A stretch of 64,000 nucleotides of DNA from Aplidium turbinatum (lineage: Eukaryota > Chordata > Ascidiacea > Aplousobranchia > Polyclinidae), in assembly GCA_918807975.1 (NCBI GenBank), contig OU964929.1, forward strand, positions 15,455,197-15,519,196. The letters are read 5' to 3'. This document shows, piece after piece, positions 47,196 through 56,757 of this stretch. How positions within the stretch are numbered: the stretch's first letter is position 1; each line of letters begins with the position of its first letter. Position numbers and translations under genes: made by a program. The notes below the pieces were generated by a model that made no database searches, was not told the origin of the DNA, and saw only the letters and a program-made list of their open reading frames with translations.

Positions 47196-47560
47196 AATAA
47201 AATTAAATATTCACCACAAAAATGCGTAGCCTGACGATTAAGTCACTTTGGGTTAGAATTTAGTTTAAAAAACCGCTCTTCCTGGTGGTATCGAACTCAT
47301 ATCCTTGGGAGTACGAGCCAGACAAATATCTCACGCGTCACTGATTCAGTTGGCAAAAACAATTGAATTTAGAAGATTTATACACACTTTTTTCATTTCT
47401 TCTTCTCTCGTCTTTTGCTTTAAAAGAGAAGGTGAAAGAAGAAAAAAAATACATTAGTAGTTTGGTTGGCGCAGCAACAGCGCGCATGCTTAGTAAAAGC
47501 AACGTAAAGATAAAAAATAGGCTTGGAACGGCTATGGCGTCGTAAGTATAGCCACTTCCT
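47196..47560 (-). repeat. tRNA-like SINE, second family, copy 2
   Basis: Inverse-oriented counterpart of 19889-20226. On the minus strand the GAGTTCGATACC B-box-like word and the GTGACGCGTGAGATATTTG A-box-like word are present. The body includes CTCTCGTCTTTTGCTTTAAA. It stands just upstream of the GDPD gene. Confidence 0.75.
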
Positions 47561-47719
47561 TCTTTATATCAATCAAGCTTATTTCGGCATAGCTCCACAT
47601 TCATTTTCAATGTACTCATCAGGAGATATAACAAATCGCTTTTTTTTTATATGGAAACTACACCATGGAGGCACCGAAAAAACCATGTGGTTATCTGAGT
47701 CAAGGTGCCCCCAGAGAAG

Positions 47720-47960
47720 TGCCGTAATTAAGTTTATTTATATATATAGGATGTATAATGGAGGCTCAAAGGAATGAAATTGCAGTGATTTCACATGGGA
47801 TGCGTGCAGCCTGCATGGAATATAAAGTCATTTTCACTCCGTGCACTTAAAATTTGTATGTTTTTTTTGTTTCAGAGATGTAATTAAGTTTATTTTTATA
47901 AGTTATACAATGGAGGCTGAAATGAATAAAATTGCAGTGATTTCACATGGGATATACTCA
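47720..47960 (+). repeat. Tandem duplication of the GDPD start region
   Basis: GTAATTAAGTTTATTTATAT, ATAATGGAGGCTCAAAGGAA and ATTGCAGTGATTTCACATGG at 47725-47805 recur as close variants at 47880-47955, where they form the 5' leader and first codons of the GDPD gene. The upstream copy has the same ATG context but soon loses frame similarity (GATGCGTGCAGCC). Probably a duplicated first coding exon or leader. Confidence 0.8.
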
Positions 47961-49532
47961 TGCAAGTGGAAAGTGGCCAGTGTTTACCATGTACCAAAAT
48001 ATGAGATCCTAGAGAAGCTATTTTTTGTGATGACCATTCTTTCTTATTTGATGGGTACATTTTGGTTGTACAGTTGGAGTGTACTTGGCAATGATTCTCC
48101 TGATTTCAATCAGTTTATTTATGATGAAATTAAAGATTGGTTTCAGTGGTACATTTTGATATTTGTTTTTAGTGTTCTTGGTGCTGTGTATGCCTTTGTG
48201 GTCACATTTGCTGGCTTACTTCATGGTTTACACAAACAACATCTATATCTCTCTTTTTGTCACAAGGTGGTGGTTGTATCATTTTTAACATTTTCCATCG
48301 CAGGATTCACTTTGATTGGGTATTTTTGGCCAGACAAAAATGATCAATGGCGCACAGTTGTTGTATCATTTGACATGACTAGTCCTTTTTTGCAAATTTG
48401 TGCTTTAATGCTCTGGACAGTATCTGCAATCTTTATCGGTTATCTAATTCAGAGAAGTAATACCACTGCTGTTAAAATTTCGATCATTGGATCTTATATG
48501 GTATTTTTTGTATTTCTACTGTCACTTCCATTGTGGCTTCATTCACCATGCATTGGACTGAATAAGAACCAAGTTCTGAAACCTCATTTATTTGGTCATA
48601 GAGGATCACCCACCCAAGCTCCAGAAAACACATTGTTTTCATTTAAAAAGGCATTGAATTGTGGTGTGTATGCGTTTGAATCAGATGTCAGAATCTCGAT
48701 GGATGGAGTTCCATTTTTAATGCATGATTCAACCTTATTTCGAACCACTAATGTATCCGTTGTGTTTCCGAAACGACAACATGATGCGGCTGGTTCTTTT
48801 TCTTGGGATGAACTAAGACAGTTAAATGCAGGAGAATGGTATCTCAAAAGTGATCCATTTTTAACAAATAAACACTTAAGTGAGGCTGATAGAAACATCA
48901 TTATGCATCAGAAAATTCTCTCTTTGAAAGATTGGGCTAGTTTTGCTAGAAAACATAATAAAAATATTATTTTTGACCTGTCTCGTCCATCATACAATCA
49001 TCCAAATCATTATGATTGGGTCAATGTTACTGTCAACACTCTTCTTGAGTCAGGTATACCACAGCATAATGTGTTGTGGTTGTTAGGTAGTGGACAATCA
49101 TTGGAAATAGTCAAGGCCCTTGCTCCTGGTTTTAAAATTGTACTAGGTTATGTGATTGACAATCCTGAGAAATTTGGCATCGAAGCATTTAATCTACTCT
49201 ATAGCATGAGCACAACAGAAGTTATTGCTATGAACGTATCAATAATATCATACACAATCAACACAAATTGGGCATTTTCAAGAGCTATGTGTCAAGGTGT
49301 ATGGGCTGTCACTACCACAACTTGTCCATTACTTCAAGGCATTGCTAAACCATCTTGGTCATTGACAAAACATGAATATCTTGCAATATGGATTCCAATT
49401 GACATTCTTTCACTTATTGTTGTAGCAATCATTGCATATTTGTTTCATAAGAAAGCTCAAATAAATTACTCGACGCTTGATAGTGATAATGAAATGGTTA
49501 TCTCCAGCATCATTGAAGAAATAGATATTTAG
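47910..49532 (+). CDS. Glycerophosphodiester phosphodiesterase, six-TM GDPD4/5 (GDE2) type
   Basis: 540 residues from ATG at 47910 (MEAEMNKIAV). Plasma-membrane enzyme family with an external GDPD domain; relatives cleave glycerophosphodiesters or GPI anchors. Layout: cytosolic N-terminus, five hydrophobic spans (about residues 36-56, 77-100, 108-128, 150-168 and 177-197), the GDPD domain (about 228-470), and a sixth span (about 498-518, IPIDILSLIVVAIIAYLF). The catalytic set is visible: GHRGSPTQAPENT (His230), FESDV (Glu257, Asp259) and MHDSTLF (His272). The frame is open further upstream to 47841, but a splice acceptor (TTTTGTTTCAG, ending at 47876) precedes this ATG, so I use 47910. No coding intron. 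GDPD2, 4 and 5 cannot be separated by eye, so no symbol is given. Confidence 0.92.
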   Translation: MEAEMNKIAVISHGIYSCKWKVASVYHVPKYEILEKLFFVMTILSYLMGTFWLYSWSVLGNDSPDFNQFIYDEIKDWFQWYILIFVFSVLGAVYAFVVTFAGLLHGLHKQHLYLSFCHKVVVVSFLTFSIAGFTLIGYFWPDKNDQWRTVVVSFDMTSPFLQICALMLWTVSAIFIGYLIQRSNTTAVKISIIGSYMVFFVFLLSLPLWLHSPCIGLNKNQVLKPHLFGHRGSPTQAPENTLFSFKKALNCGVYAFESDVRISMDGVPFLMHDSTLFRTTNVSVVFPKRQHDAAGSFSWDELRQLNAGEWYLKSDPFLTNKHLSEADRNIIMHQKILSLKDWASFARKHNKNIIFDLSRPSYNHPNHYDWVNVTVNTLLESGIPQHNVLWLLGSGQSLEIVKALAPGFKIVLGYVIDNPEKFGIEAFNLLYSMSTTEVIAMNVSIISYTINTNWAFSRAMCQGVWAVTTTTCPLLQGIAKPSWSLTKHEYLAIWIPIDILSLIVVAIIAYLFHKKAQINYSTLDSDNEMVISSIIEEIDI

Positions 49533-49975
49533 TAGCAAGGATATGAAGTCTTGGCATTCTATTTCACTTTCTTGGCAATGCAACCAGTTTAAGTACGGGT
49601 ACCATGAGTAATTGAGTATTGGCATTCCAACTTTTTGTTTCGAATGTTTCATATATAACAGTGCAGTTTTATTTTTTTGCCATATGCAAACTTTATGCAT
49701 GGTAGTTGACATTTTAGATTAATTCGACATGAAGGCAAGGAAACCATTTTGTGTGTCCACTTTCGAGTATGCCATTATGTATCTTGTCAAAGGCACAGCT
49801 GCATGCTCTTGTGCATTGGCAAGCCCTCGCTTTCTTCAGGCTGTAACCACGCTGCAGCCAATCATTGCAGTGCAGTTGTCTTGATCTCGGGTTTATAATC
49901 ACTATATTAATTAAACGTTTTCTGTAGTCTGCAGTAATACAAATATGTATAATTATTGCATATAATATTTATATA
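49533..49975 (+). other. Probable 3' UTR of the GDPD gene and spacer
   Basis: AT-rich sequence following the GDPD stop up to the next mobile element. No canonical AATAAA close to the stop; nothing else recognised. Confidence 0.35.
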
Positions 49976-49980
49976 TACAA

Positions 49981-51588
49981 CAGGCCTCGAAATTCGTTTT
50001 TGTTGACGGCGGACAAACGTGTCCGGTCTGAGCAGCTATCTCGGCGGACAAATTAAGTCTTACGGCGGACACACCAGTTTTAACGTCGATCGTCATACTT
50101 AATCCCTTTATCTTGATAAGTCTTCGCCATTTGAGAACCATAGCTACGGTTTAGGCTTTTTAAAATTTCAGCGAAATCACTCTGAAAGGCTTTCATCAGA
50201 CCAACGACGTGCGCTTGACGCCGTGTAGCTACTAAATATGATCATGATGATAATATGATGATTGTTAAAAACTTAAATTCTATGGACTTTTTGTGTCTGA
50301 TGCAAATAAATAATAAAAAAATAATCCGCCGCATAACTGATTAACTTCCACCGAACGAGGTCGTGTGGCTTCTTGCGTCACAATGCTCTGGGCACGAGTC
50401 GGAAAACTTCTACACTAACGCGTAACGCTACTATTTTCTAATGTGCAAAGTTTCACTAGGCTTTTTTCTTTAGGTTTATTTTTGCGTGACATGTGAGCGA
50501 AAGTGACGAAAAGAATAAACAAAACATTAGAAAAAGCACAATTATTTTTTCCCCTCTCCGTGATGCGGTCGCCTCTCCAAAATAGTACAGTATCAGTATT
50601 CCATGAGACCACGACAGGCTCGGAGTTATAATCAGCGCAGTCAAGGCCATTCAAACATATGCGCATGATTAGAGCTTCAATAACATCGATCTTCAAAGAC
50701 GTGCGCCAATCTCCACGAGATCACTGCTTGTCGTTAAGATACATGATACCAAGATCTATTCCGTGTCTTTTCTCCAGACCGGCTAGTTGAGGGAAAAGCG
50801 TAAATGCGAGCTCTTCTTTAGCGATAAAATATGCGATTTCAAACAACCTCTTAATTTTGATTTTTTTTTTGTCACTCATATTGTCGATGGCCTTGATGAC
50901 CGGAAATTGATGGCTTGGGGTAAACGATGTGCTGTGATCTTTGACAGAGCTAATCCTTACATTCGCTGTTCCTTTAATATATGCGTCTATCACCACTAAA
51001 ATTCCTAGTAGTAGGTTCATCGCCCTCATTCTCACTTTCAGAAATTTCCCTGGGCCTCTTTTTTCTTACTGTAATACCAAAACTTAAGTTTTGCGGCATC
51101 TTGCTGTAGTAGCCTATACTCTTATAATCTAACTTTGTAACCAACCTTGCCTTATCAATATTACTCGGAGATCAAAGCCAGACATTGTGACATAAGACTT
51201 GAACTAAGTTGCGCGTGATTAGTGTAGAAGTACCGGTACTCCCATCAATTCTTAGCTAAGAATTCACCTCTGTTACGCTGATTCAATGTCATCAATCGTT
51301 GAAGCAACGTAAAATTCGAAAGTTTTTCTGCTTGAATGGAAGCTAAGAGATACAGTAGGCCTATTAACTTTTTTTAGATGCGCGCTTGGAATGCGATAAT
51401 TTTGCACTCCCAGCGCAAATTATATTCTTGCAACAGTTGTTCGTGCTATGCAATGACGATTTGTATCGCCAATTTCTGCGATATTTCTCGGCGGACAAAT
51501 ATGACCGATCTAGAGGGTACTTCCCGCGGACATCACATGCTGTGACGGCGGACATGTCCGCCGTGTCCGCCGTGAATTTCGAGGCCTG
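49981..51588. mobile_element. DNA transposon with CAGGCCTCGAAATTC ends
   Basis: Left end CAGGCCTCGAAATTC and exact inverse GAATTTCGAGGCCTG at the right. Clustered GGCGGACAAA and GACGGCGGACA words inside both ends. Only a 5-base repeat, TACAA, abuts both ends (49976-49980 and 51589-51593). hAT-like ends but an unusual TSD length. No recognisable transposase. Confidence 0.8.
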
Positions 51589-52119
51589 TACAATCACTGG
51601 CGCCGACTTACGGGGTGGCCACGCCACCCCGTAACCGATGTGGTGTGGTGGGGTGGCAGCCACCCCGTTTAGGTTACATTACTTACTGCAAATAAATGTA
51701 ATTTGGACGGACGTTTAAATGTTTTTTTGATCATTGGTTTTTGCTTCAAGTCAACGTAAAGCAAGAGGTGAACCAATACAGTATTGCCAAGAAAATGATT
51801 GTTTTTGTCACAAGCATGATACTTGCGTAACATTAAGCAAGTTACGTGAAGATTACGCAACACGTGGCTACGAGTTTTTTCCTTGTTGTTGTTGCGATCG
51901 TTTTATTTGTTACTTGTCATAAATCATTGTTACATTTGTTAGGTTTACAATGGGATTTATTAATCAATAAAATACGATCTTTCCATTGCCTCCCTCAAAA
52001 AGCTTTTTTGAAAATTTTAAACTGCTCATAATATCGCTATAAATTATGACAGCTATAAAATACTTGGAAATAAAATTATCTCGATGATTGATAGGTCCAC
52101 CCCCTAAATGAGGGTCCAC

Positions 52120-53056
52120 GTCTTTTAGGCGCAGACAGTTAGGCGCCCGTCAAATAGGCGCGCACACTGTGGCGTCTGGATATTTAGGTGCGGAGCACTG
52201 TGGCGCCCGTTCGTTTAGGTGCTATTCCTAGTAAAGTCTGCAGATTGTATCAGCTTGGCAGGTAGGGCAATGCTTTTTCACACAAAATGTTATATAAATA
52301 TTGAACAGAAAAATATGTTGTTTTGTTAATGCGCGAATGGAGATGAGGTGCGAGACAACGCTCTACTACGGTACTCTTGATATTAGCACATCTCCACAGG
52401 ACATTTGCTATGCATCCTGAACACAGGTTGCAGCAGGGGGTTGCAGCCAGATGGAACCTTACTTAATCTGTTATCTTTCGCAATTACTTCTACTCGGGAT
52501 GGATTGGTCGTGTGGCGAGTACGTATGAGACAACGCTCTACTACATGAATACATTTCTATAAGACATATGAACCCTGGCTACAAGTTGCAAGCATAATGG
52601 TGCGACTTTGCTCGTTATTAAACCTAGTCGGGGTTTTGACGGAAAACTAAGTTAGTCTTCACTCAAGCCTACCACCCGCTTGAATATAGGCTACGGTATA
52701 TCCGCTTGAATATAGGCTCAGTCATGTTCGGAAACTTGAAACCTGGACTAACAACAAATAAATGCCGTACTTGCACATTAAAATACAATATATTTTTCTG
52801 TTCAATATAACATTTTGTGTGAAAAGCATTGCCGGTTAAAGCAGCTTCACTCAAGGAAGCCATGACGTATTTTTCTGTTCAACACAACATTTTGTGTGAA
52901 AAGCATTGCCCTACCTGCCAAGCTGATACAATCTGCAGACTTTACTAGGAATAGCACCTAAATGAACGGGCGCCACAGTGCTCCGCACCTAAATTTCCAG
53001 ACGCCACAGTGTGCGCGCCTATTTGACCGACGCCTAACTGTCTGCGCCTAAAAGAC
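52120..53056. mobile_element. Element with ~195-bp TIRs of repeated TTTAGGCGC words
   Basis: The left arm from 52120 (GTCTTTTAGGCGCAGACAG) to about 52317 has its inverse at about 52865-53056. The arms contain four variants of TTAGGYGC. Part of the inner arm is repeated again at about 52790-52835. The word CCCCTAAATGA occurs outside both ends (52101-52111 and about 53062-53072) but is not directly adjacent, so a true TSD is uncertain. No coding sequence. Confidence 0.8.
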
Positions 53057-53347
53057 TTGCTCCCCTAAATGAATATCTATTTTCAAACTTTATTAAAAAA
53101 ATGCAATTTTCGAAACTTTTTGAGTTTTATTTAAAAAGTGCACTTAGTAAAGTAGCAGTTTTAAGTTCTGCAAATTTACACGTTTACATGATTCTATTTG
53201 AGGAAAGCTACACCCCCTGCCAATTCCCAATAATAAAAGCAACCTTTTTCAATTACTCAAGATTTTGCATTTTGAATTATTTTCCGATTTCAATTGGAGT
53301 GTACTGTCATCTACTTCATGCTTTAATTTCTACTTTGTTATCTACTT

Positions 53348-54081
53348 CAACGTGGTCCAACTGCAGGCCCACGGGCCAAACTTGGCCCTCGAGCTCCGTT
53401 TTATTGGCCCCCAGACTGATTCAGCTTTGCTTTAATCTAGCAATATCACTTCAATTTTTGTTTCTTTGTTATTGAAATTGACAAAAAAACTTTGTGAATG
53501 ATCCTTTGTGATGTAAACCTATACCACTTTGTTCAAAAACTTTTCCCATGGGCGTGAGAGTTAGTACACTGCCCCCAGAGCAACTCCAATTATGTGAACT
53601 TCAGAACGATCCGTTTTTGCTGTCAAAGAAAATCCTGCAAGCTTTTGGAAGTTAGTGTCAAAGGAGAAGTTTCCCCTTTTAAAAGATGCTGTTCTGAACC
53701 TGTAGGCCACTCGATGTTTGGAAGTACATACATTTGCGAATGTACGTTTTCGGGAATGAACAATATTAAAACCAAAAATCGAAATCAACTTGAAAACGAG
53801 GCTCTTTACGCTTGCGTTTGCATGGCTACAACTACGACTCTTGTTGATACCAACGCTATTGTCTAAAATTACAATTTGAAGTTGATAAAGTTAAAGATGA
53901 TCCCCCTTTTAGGGTGAAACAAGCTGTAGAGATTTTAAAGAGTATAGTAACCATATGCCATAGACTATGTATAATTTTTTTTCCTGCAGTAAGCCTATGA
54001 ATCGCTATTTAAAAACATTGGCCCGCAAGATAAAAAAAGAAAAGTCTTTGGCCCGCGATGAAAAGAAGTTAGACCACGCTG
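53348..54081 (+). mobile_element. hAT (Charlie/GTF2IRD2-like) deletion derivative
   Basis: Left end CAACGTGGTCCAAC, right end GTTAGACCACGCTG, with GGCCC(A/G)CGGGCC-type words inside. Exact 8-bp TSD ATCTACTT at 53340-53347 and 54082-54089. It encodes only the end of the transposase. Confidence 0.9.
53594..53866 (+). pseudogene. hAT transposase C-terminal remnant (GTF2IRD2/EPM2AIP1-like)
   Basis: The frame contains MFGSTYICECTFSGMNNIKT followed by NRNQLENEALYACV. This is the hAT dimerisation motif FGSTYxCExxFSxMxxxKxxxRxxLxxExL found in GTF2I-repeat-associated and EPM2AIP1-like hAT proteins. The preceding part (RKSCKLLEVSVKGE) is weakly matching. A fragment. Confidence 0.85.
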
Positions 54082-54239
54082 ATCTACTTCATGCAGTAAT
54101 ATTGCGTGACAAACTGTGAGGCGGGAATTTATTAGTCTGACATAGGAGTTGCTTGTTACATCATAGAAAAAATTACGAAAAGTCGTCCAGTAAAAGTTTT
54201 CGCCGACATTTCAGTTTTATTCAGCTTAAAGATGCCACC

Positions 54240-54474
54240 AAAAAAGCGTTCAAACTTATCGTTGCCTTCCACCACCTGTGAGGCGGAGCGATCGTTTAGT
54301 GCACTCAGGCGCATAAAAAGTCTACTTGCGATCTACCATGATGCAACAGCGATTGAACCACGTCCTAATTTTAAATGTTTATCAAGCTGAAGCTTCACGG
54401 TTACAACTTGACCAGTTGATTAACAGTTGGATTGACAGAGCTGCTGTTCGCAAAAATACTTTTGTCAAACGTTA
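54240..54474 (+). pseudogene. hAT transposase C-terminal remnant (ZMYM/TTF group)
   Basis: Reads LPSTTCEAERSFSALRRIKS, then after a one-base shift LRSTMMQQRLNHVLILNVYQ. This is the typical hAT C-terminal CEAERSFSALRRIKTYLRSTM...RLN motif. It belongs to the surrounding 51595-54698 element. The frameshift lies within AIKSLLAIYHD relative to the expected YLRST. Confidence 0.85.
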
Positions 54475-54706
54475 AGTGTCAGAGCAGCAACGTAACAATA
54501 AAATTCACGACATACCTTCTGTGCTTTGTTTTAAAGTTGCTTAGTAAATTATCGAGCTACAAATCAGGTGTGAAACGACAATTGCATCTACAAAACACGC
54601 TTCGTAAAAATCAAACAAAAACATGCAGTTTGAAAGTTTTTAGGTTGCCATATTGTGCTATTTGCCACCCCGTGCAAAAATAAAAGTTGGCGCCTATGTA
54701 TACAAT

Positions 54707-55692
54707 ACATAACGTAGTATTTTTCTTTACAAAACAGTTGTTCACTAGAGTAGATTATTGTAGAAAGTGTGCAATACCTTTAATTTTTATGACTCATTTT
54801 TTTTCCTGTGTATTTCAATCTGTAAATATTGATCTCTGTTCGTATTTTGAAATAATTTTCAAAATTGCTACTGAACTTTATGAATACTTCACATCAGAGC
54901 CGGTGCACTGGTGCAGTTATGGAATTTGTTGTTGAGAATTATTAGCATGCCATAACCCCTATTTAAGATGTTTTGGTCATGACAAGACAATTTTTTGAAC
55001 ACAGTGCAATTATGGAATAGATTGAAACTAATGGTCAATGGTCATGAGTGCCTTGCCTTGGAGGAGCACAGATGTACCATGTAACGTGAAAAAGGTTTTG
55101 TGCCTAAATTGCCACCAGATGCATAATTATTAAAAGTGACTGTTTTAACAGAACATTAATGTGCAGAAAAACAGATACTATGATTCTTGATTTTATGTAT
55201 TGACAACAATTTGGAAAATATATAATTATACTATTTTATTGCTATAGGAAAAGTGATTTTTGTTGGAGAACTGATTGTTTATGTGTTGAAGATTTCTGTT
55301 AATGGAAATGTACACATTATATGATCACTGAATTATCCAATTTGGATACGGTTACCTCAATCTGTTCAAAAACAATATTTTTGTATTGTTCCATAACTTC
55401 TATTAAGAATATTTTTTCAAAAACTGTAACTTTGGTCCTTAGCTTAGATCAATTTATGACTGTTTAATGGTTATCTAAGCATTTTTCAACCTTCACACTT
55501 ATTTTGAATGTTTTAAGATTGGTTGGAAATAGTTCCTCAGCAGTTTCGGTAATTGCAATACTTACTGTTGAAGGGTTTATCAGTTATAATATGGCATTTT
55601 GTTGAAGTGTGAGTTATTTTTATTACTGTACGTTCAAACACATATGGAATTCTTTTAAACTGTGTCTATTGGATACAGTTAAGTAATTCATA
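54707..55692. other. AT-rich unassigned stretch
   Basis: No gene or repeat boundary recognised. The plus-strand open frame at 54687-54935 starts in the end of a hAT element and has no known domain. Confidence 0.35.
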
Positions 55693-55700
55693 TTAACCAG

Positions 55701-56070
55701 CAGGGCTGTGGAGTCGTAAGGATTTTGGCATGTCTGGAGTCAGAATCGTTAAAAAAGTCCAACTCCGGCTTGATGCAAAACGATGAACAACAAAACTTTT
55801 GTTTGCTATCTATTTTCAATTTTTGTTCTGTGTTGTGCTCTTAAACTTTACCACAAAAATAGAAGTGTTTGTTCTTGCCAGTTTTTGGAAAAGTTGCCGC
55901 TGCAATTTTAATTGTAACTTGATTGAAATTAATTTTTTTTTTTAAATGACAAAAACTTTAAACATCTAGCAACACAAAAATCTGGCAACACTGGAGTCGG
56001 AACTCGGAATCGGCCAGTTATAAATCAAGGAGTCAAAGTCGTATAATTTTCGTCTGACACCACAGCCCTG
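55701..56070. mobile_element. 370-bp hAT MITE with CAGGGCTGTGGAGTC ends
   Basis: Left end CAGGGCTGTGGAGTC, right end GACACCACAGCCCTG. TSD TTAACCAG (55693-55700) against TTAACAAG (56071-56078), 7 of 8. GGAGTC(G/A) words recur inside both ends. Non-coding. Confidence 0.9.
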
Positions 56071-56757
56071 TTAACAAGTACTACTGTGGTCAATGGTCAT
56101 GAAATCAGCTATCATGCATCTTTTTTGGTTTTAAGTTATTTTCAAGATTCTCTAAAAGCAAAATGCACTTTTTGTTTATAAACATGAGGTTGATGCATTG
56201 ACGCTAATTTTATGGGTAATGTACAGTTTCTGCATTGATGTAAGTTATATGTTAACAGACGTAATACAAATTAGCAGCAAAATAATTTTTGAAGTCATTA
56301 AGAATGCCTGATAAGGAGGAGGAGCTACAATGGGACCTATCATGGTAGTACAGTTGTAGTCATTTTTAGCCAGTCCTTTGAAAGTTCTTTGATTTCAACT
56401 GTTTATTTGTTCATGCAGTACTGTATATATGTATTAAGTCGCTTGTTCAATTTTTATCGGTTTTGTATTAATATGTTACAGTATTTGAATGTTGCATCCT
56501 TGTTCTTAGACCTAACTTTTAACTAAGTGATGATAAAATTTATATATTTGCAACTTTATCGTTTTATATTTGCAATTGAATATGAAGTTGTTGTCAAAAT
56601 ATGTGTATGTGCCATGTCAATGATTGTGATATTTTCATGTGTGAACCATAAGAGTTATGATTGTGATCGCATGTTGAACTTATAACATGATACTACCATT
56701 ATTATGCACGTTGACCAACAGGATGTCATTCATGGAATTATTAAAGAGACTTTACAC

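Larger units (their letters stand above)
51595..54698. mobile_element. hAT transposon carrying two nested elements
   Basis: Left end CACTGGCGCCGACTTACGGGG, right end with the CCCCGTGC word then AAGTTGGCGCCTATG. GGGGTGGC words lie inside the ends. TSD TGTACAAT (51587-51594) against TATACAAT (54699-54706), 7 of 8. Its own hAT C-terminal remnant lies at 54240-54474. The elements at 52120-53056 and 53348-54081 are inserted in it. The ends resemble those of the 7959-9344 family (GGCGCCGACTT), so they may be relatives. Confidence 0.85.

Noticed and set aside
48596-48901. Minus-strand open frame inside the GDPD gene
   Set aside because: It is antisense to the clearly coding GDPD catalytic domain.
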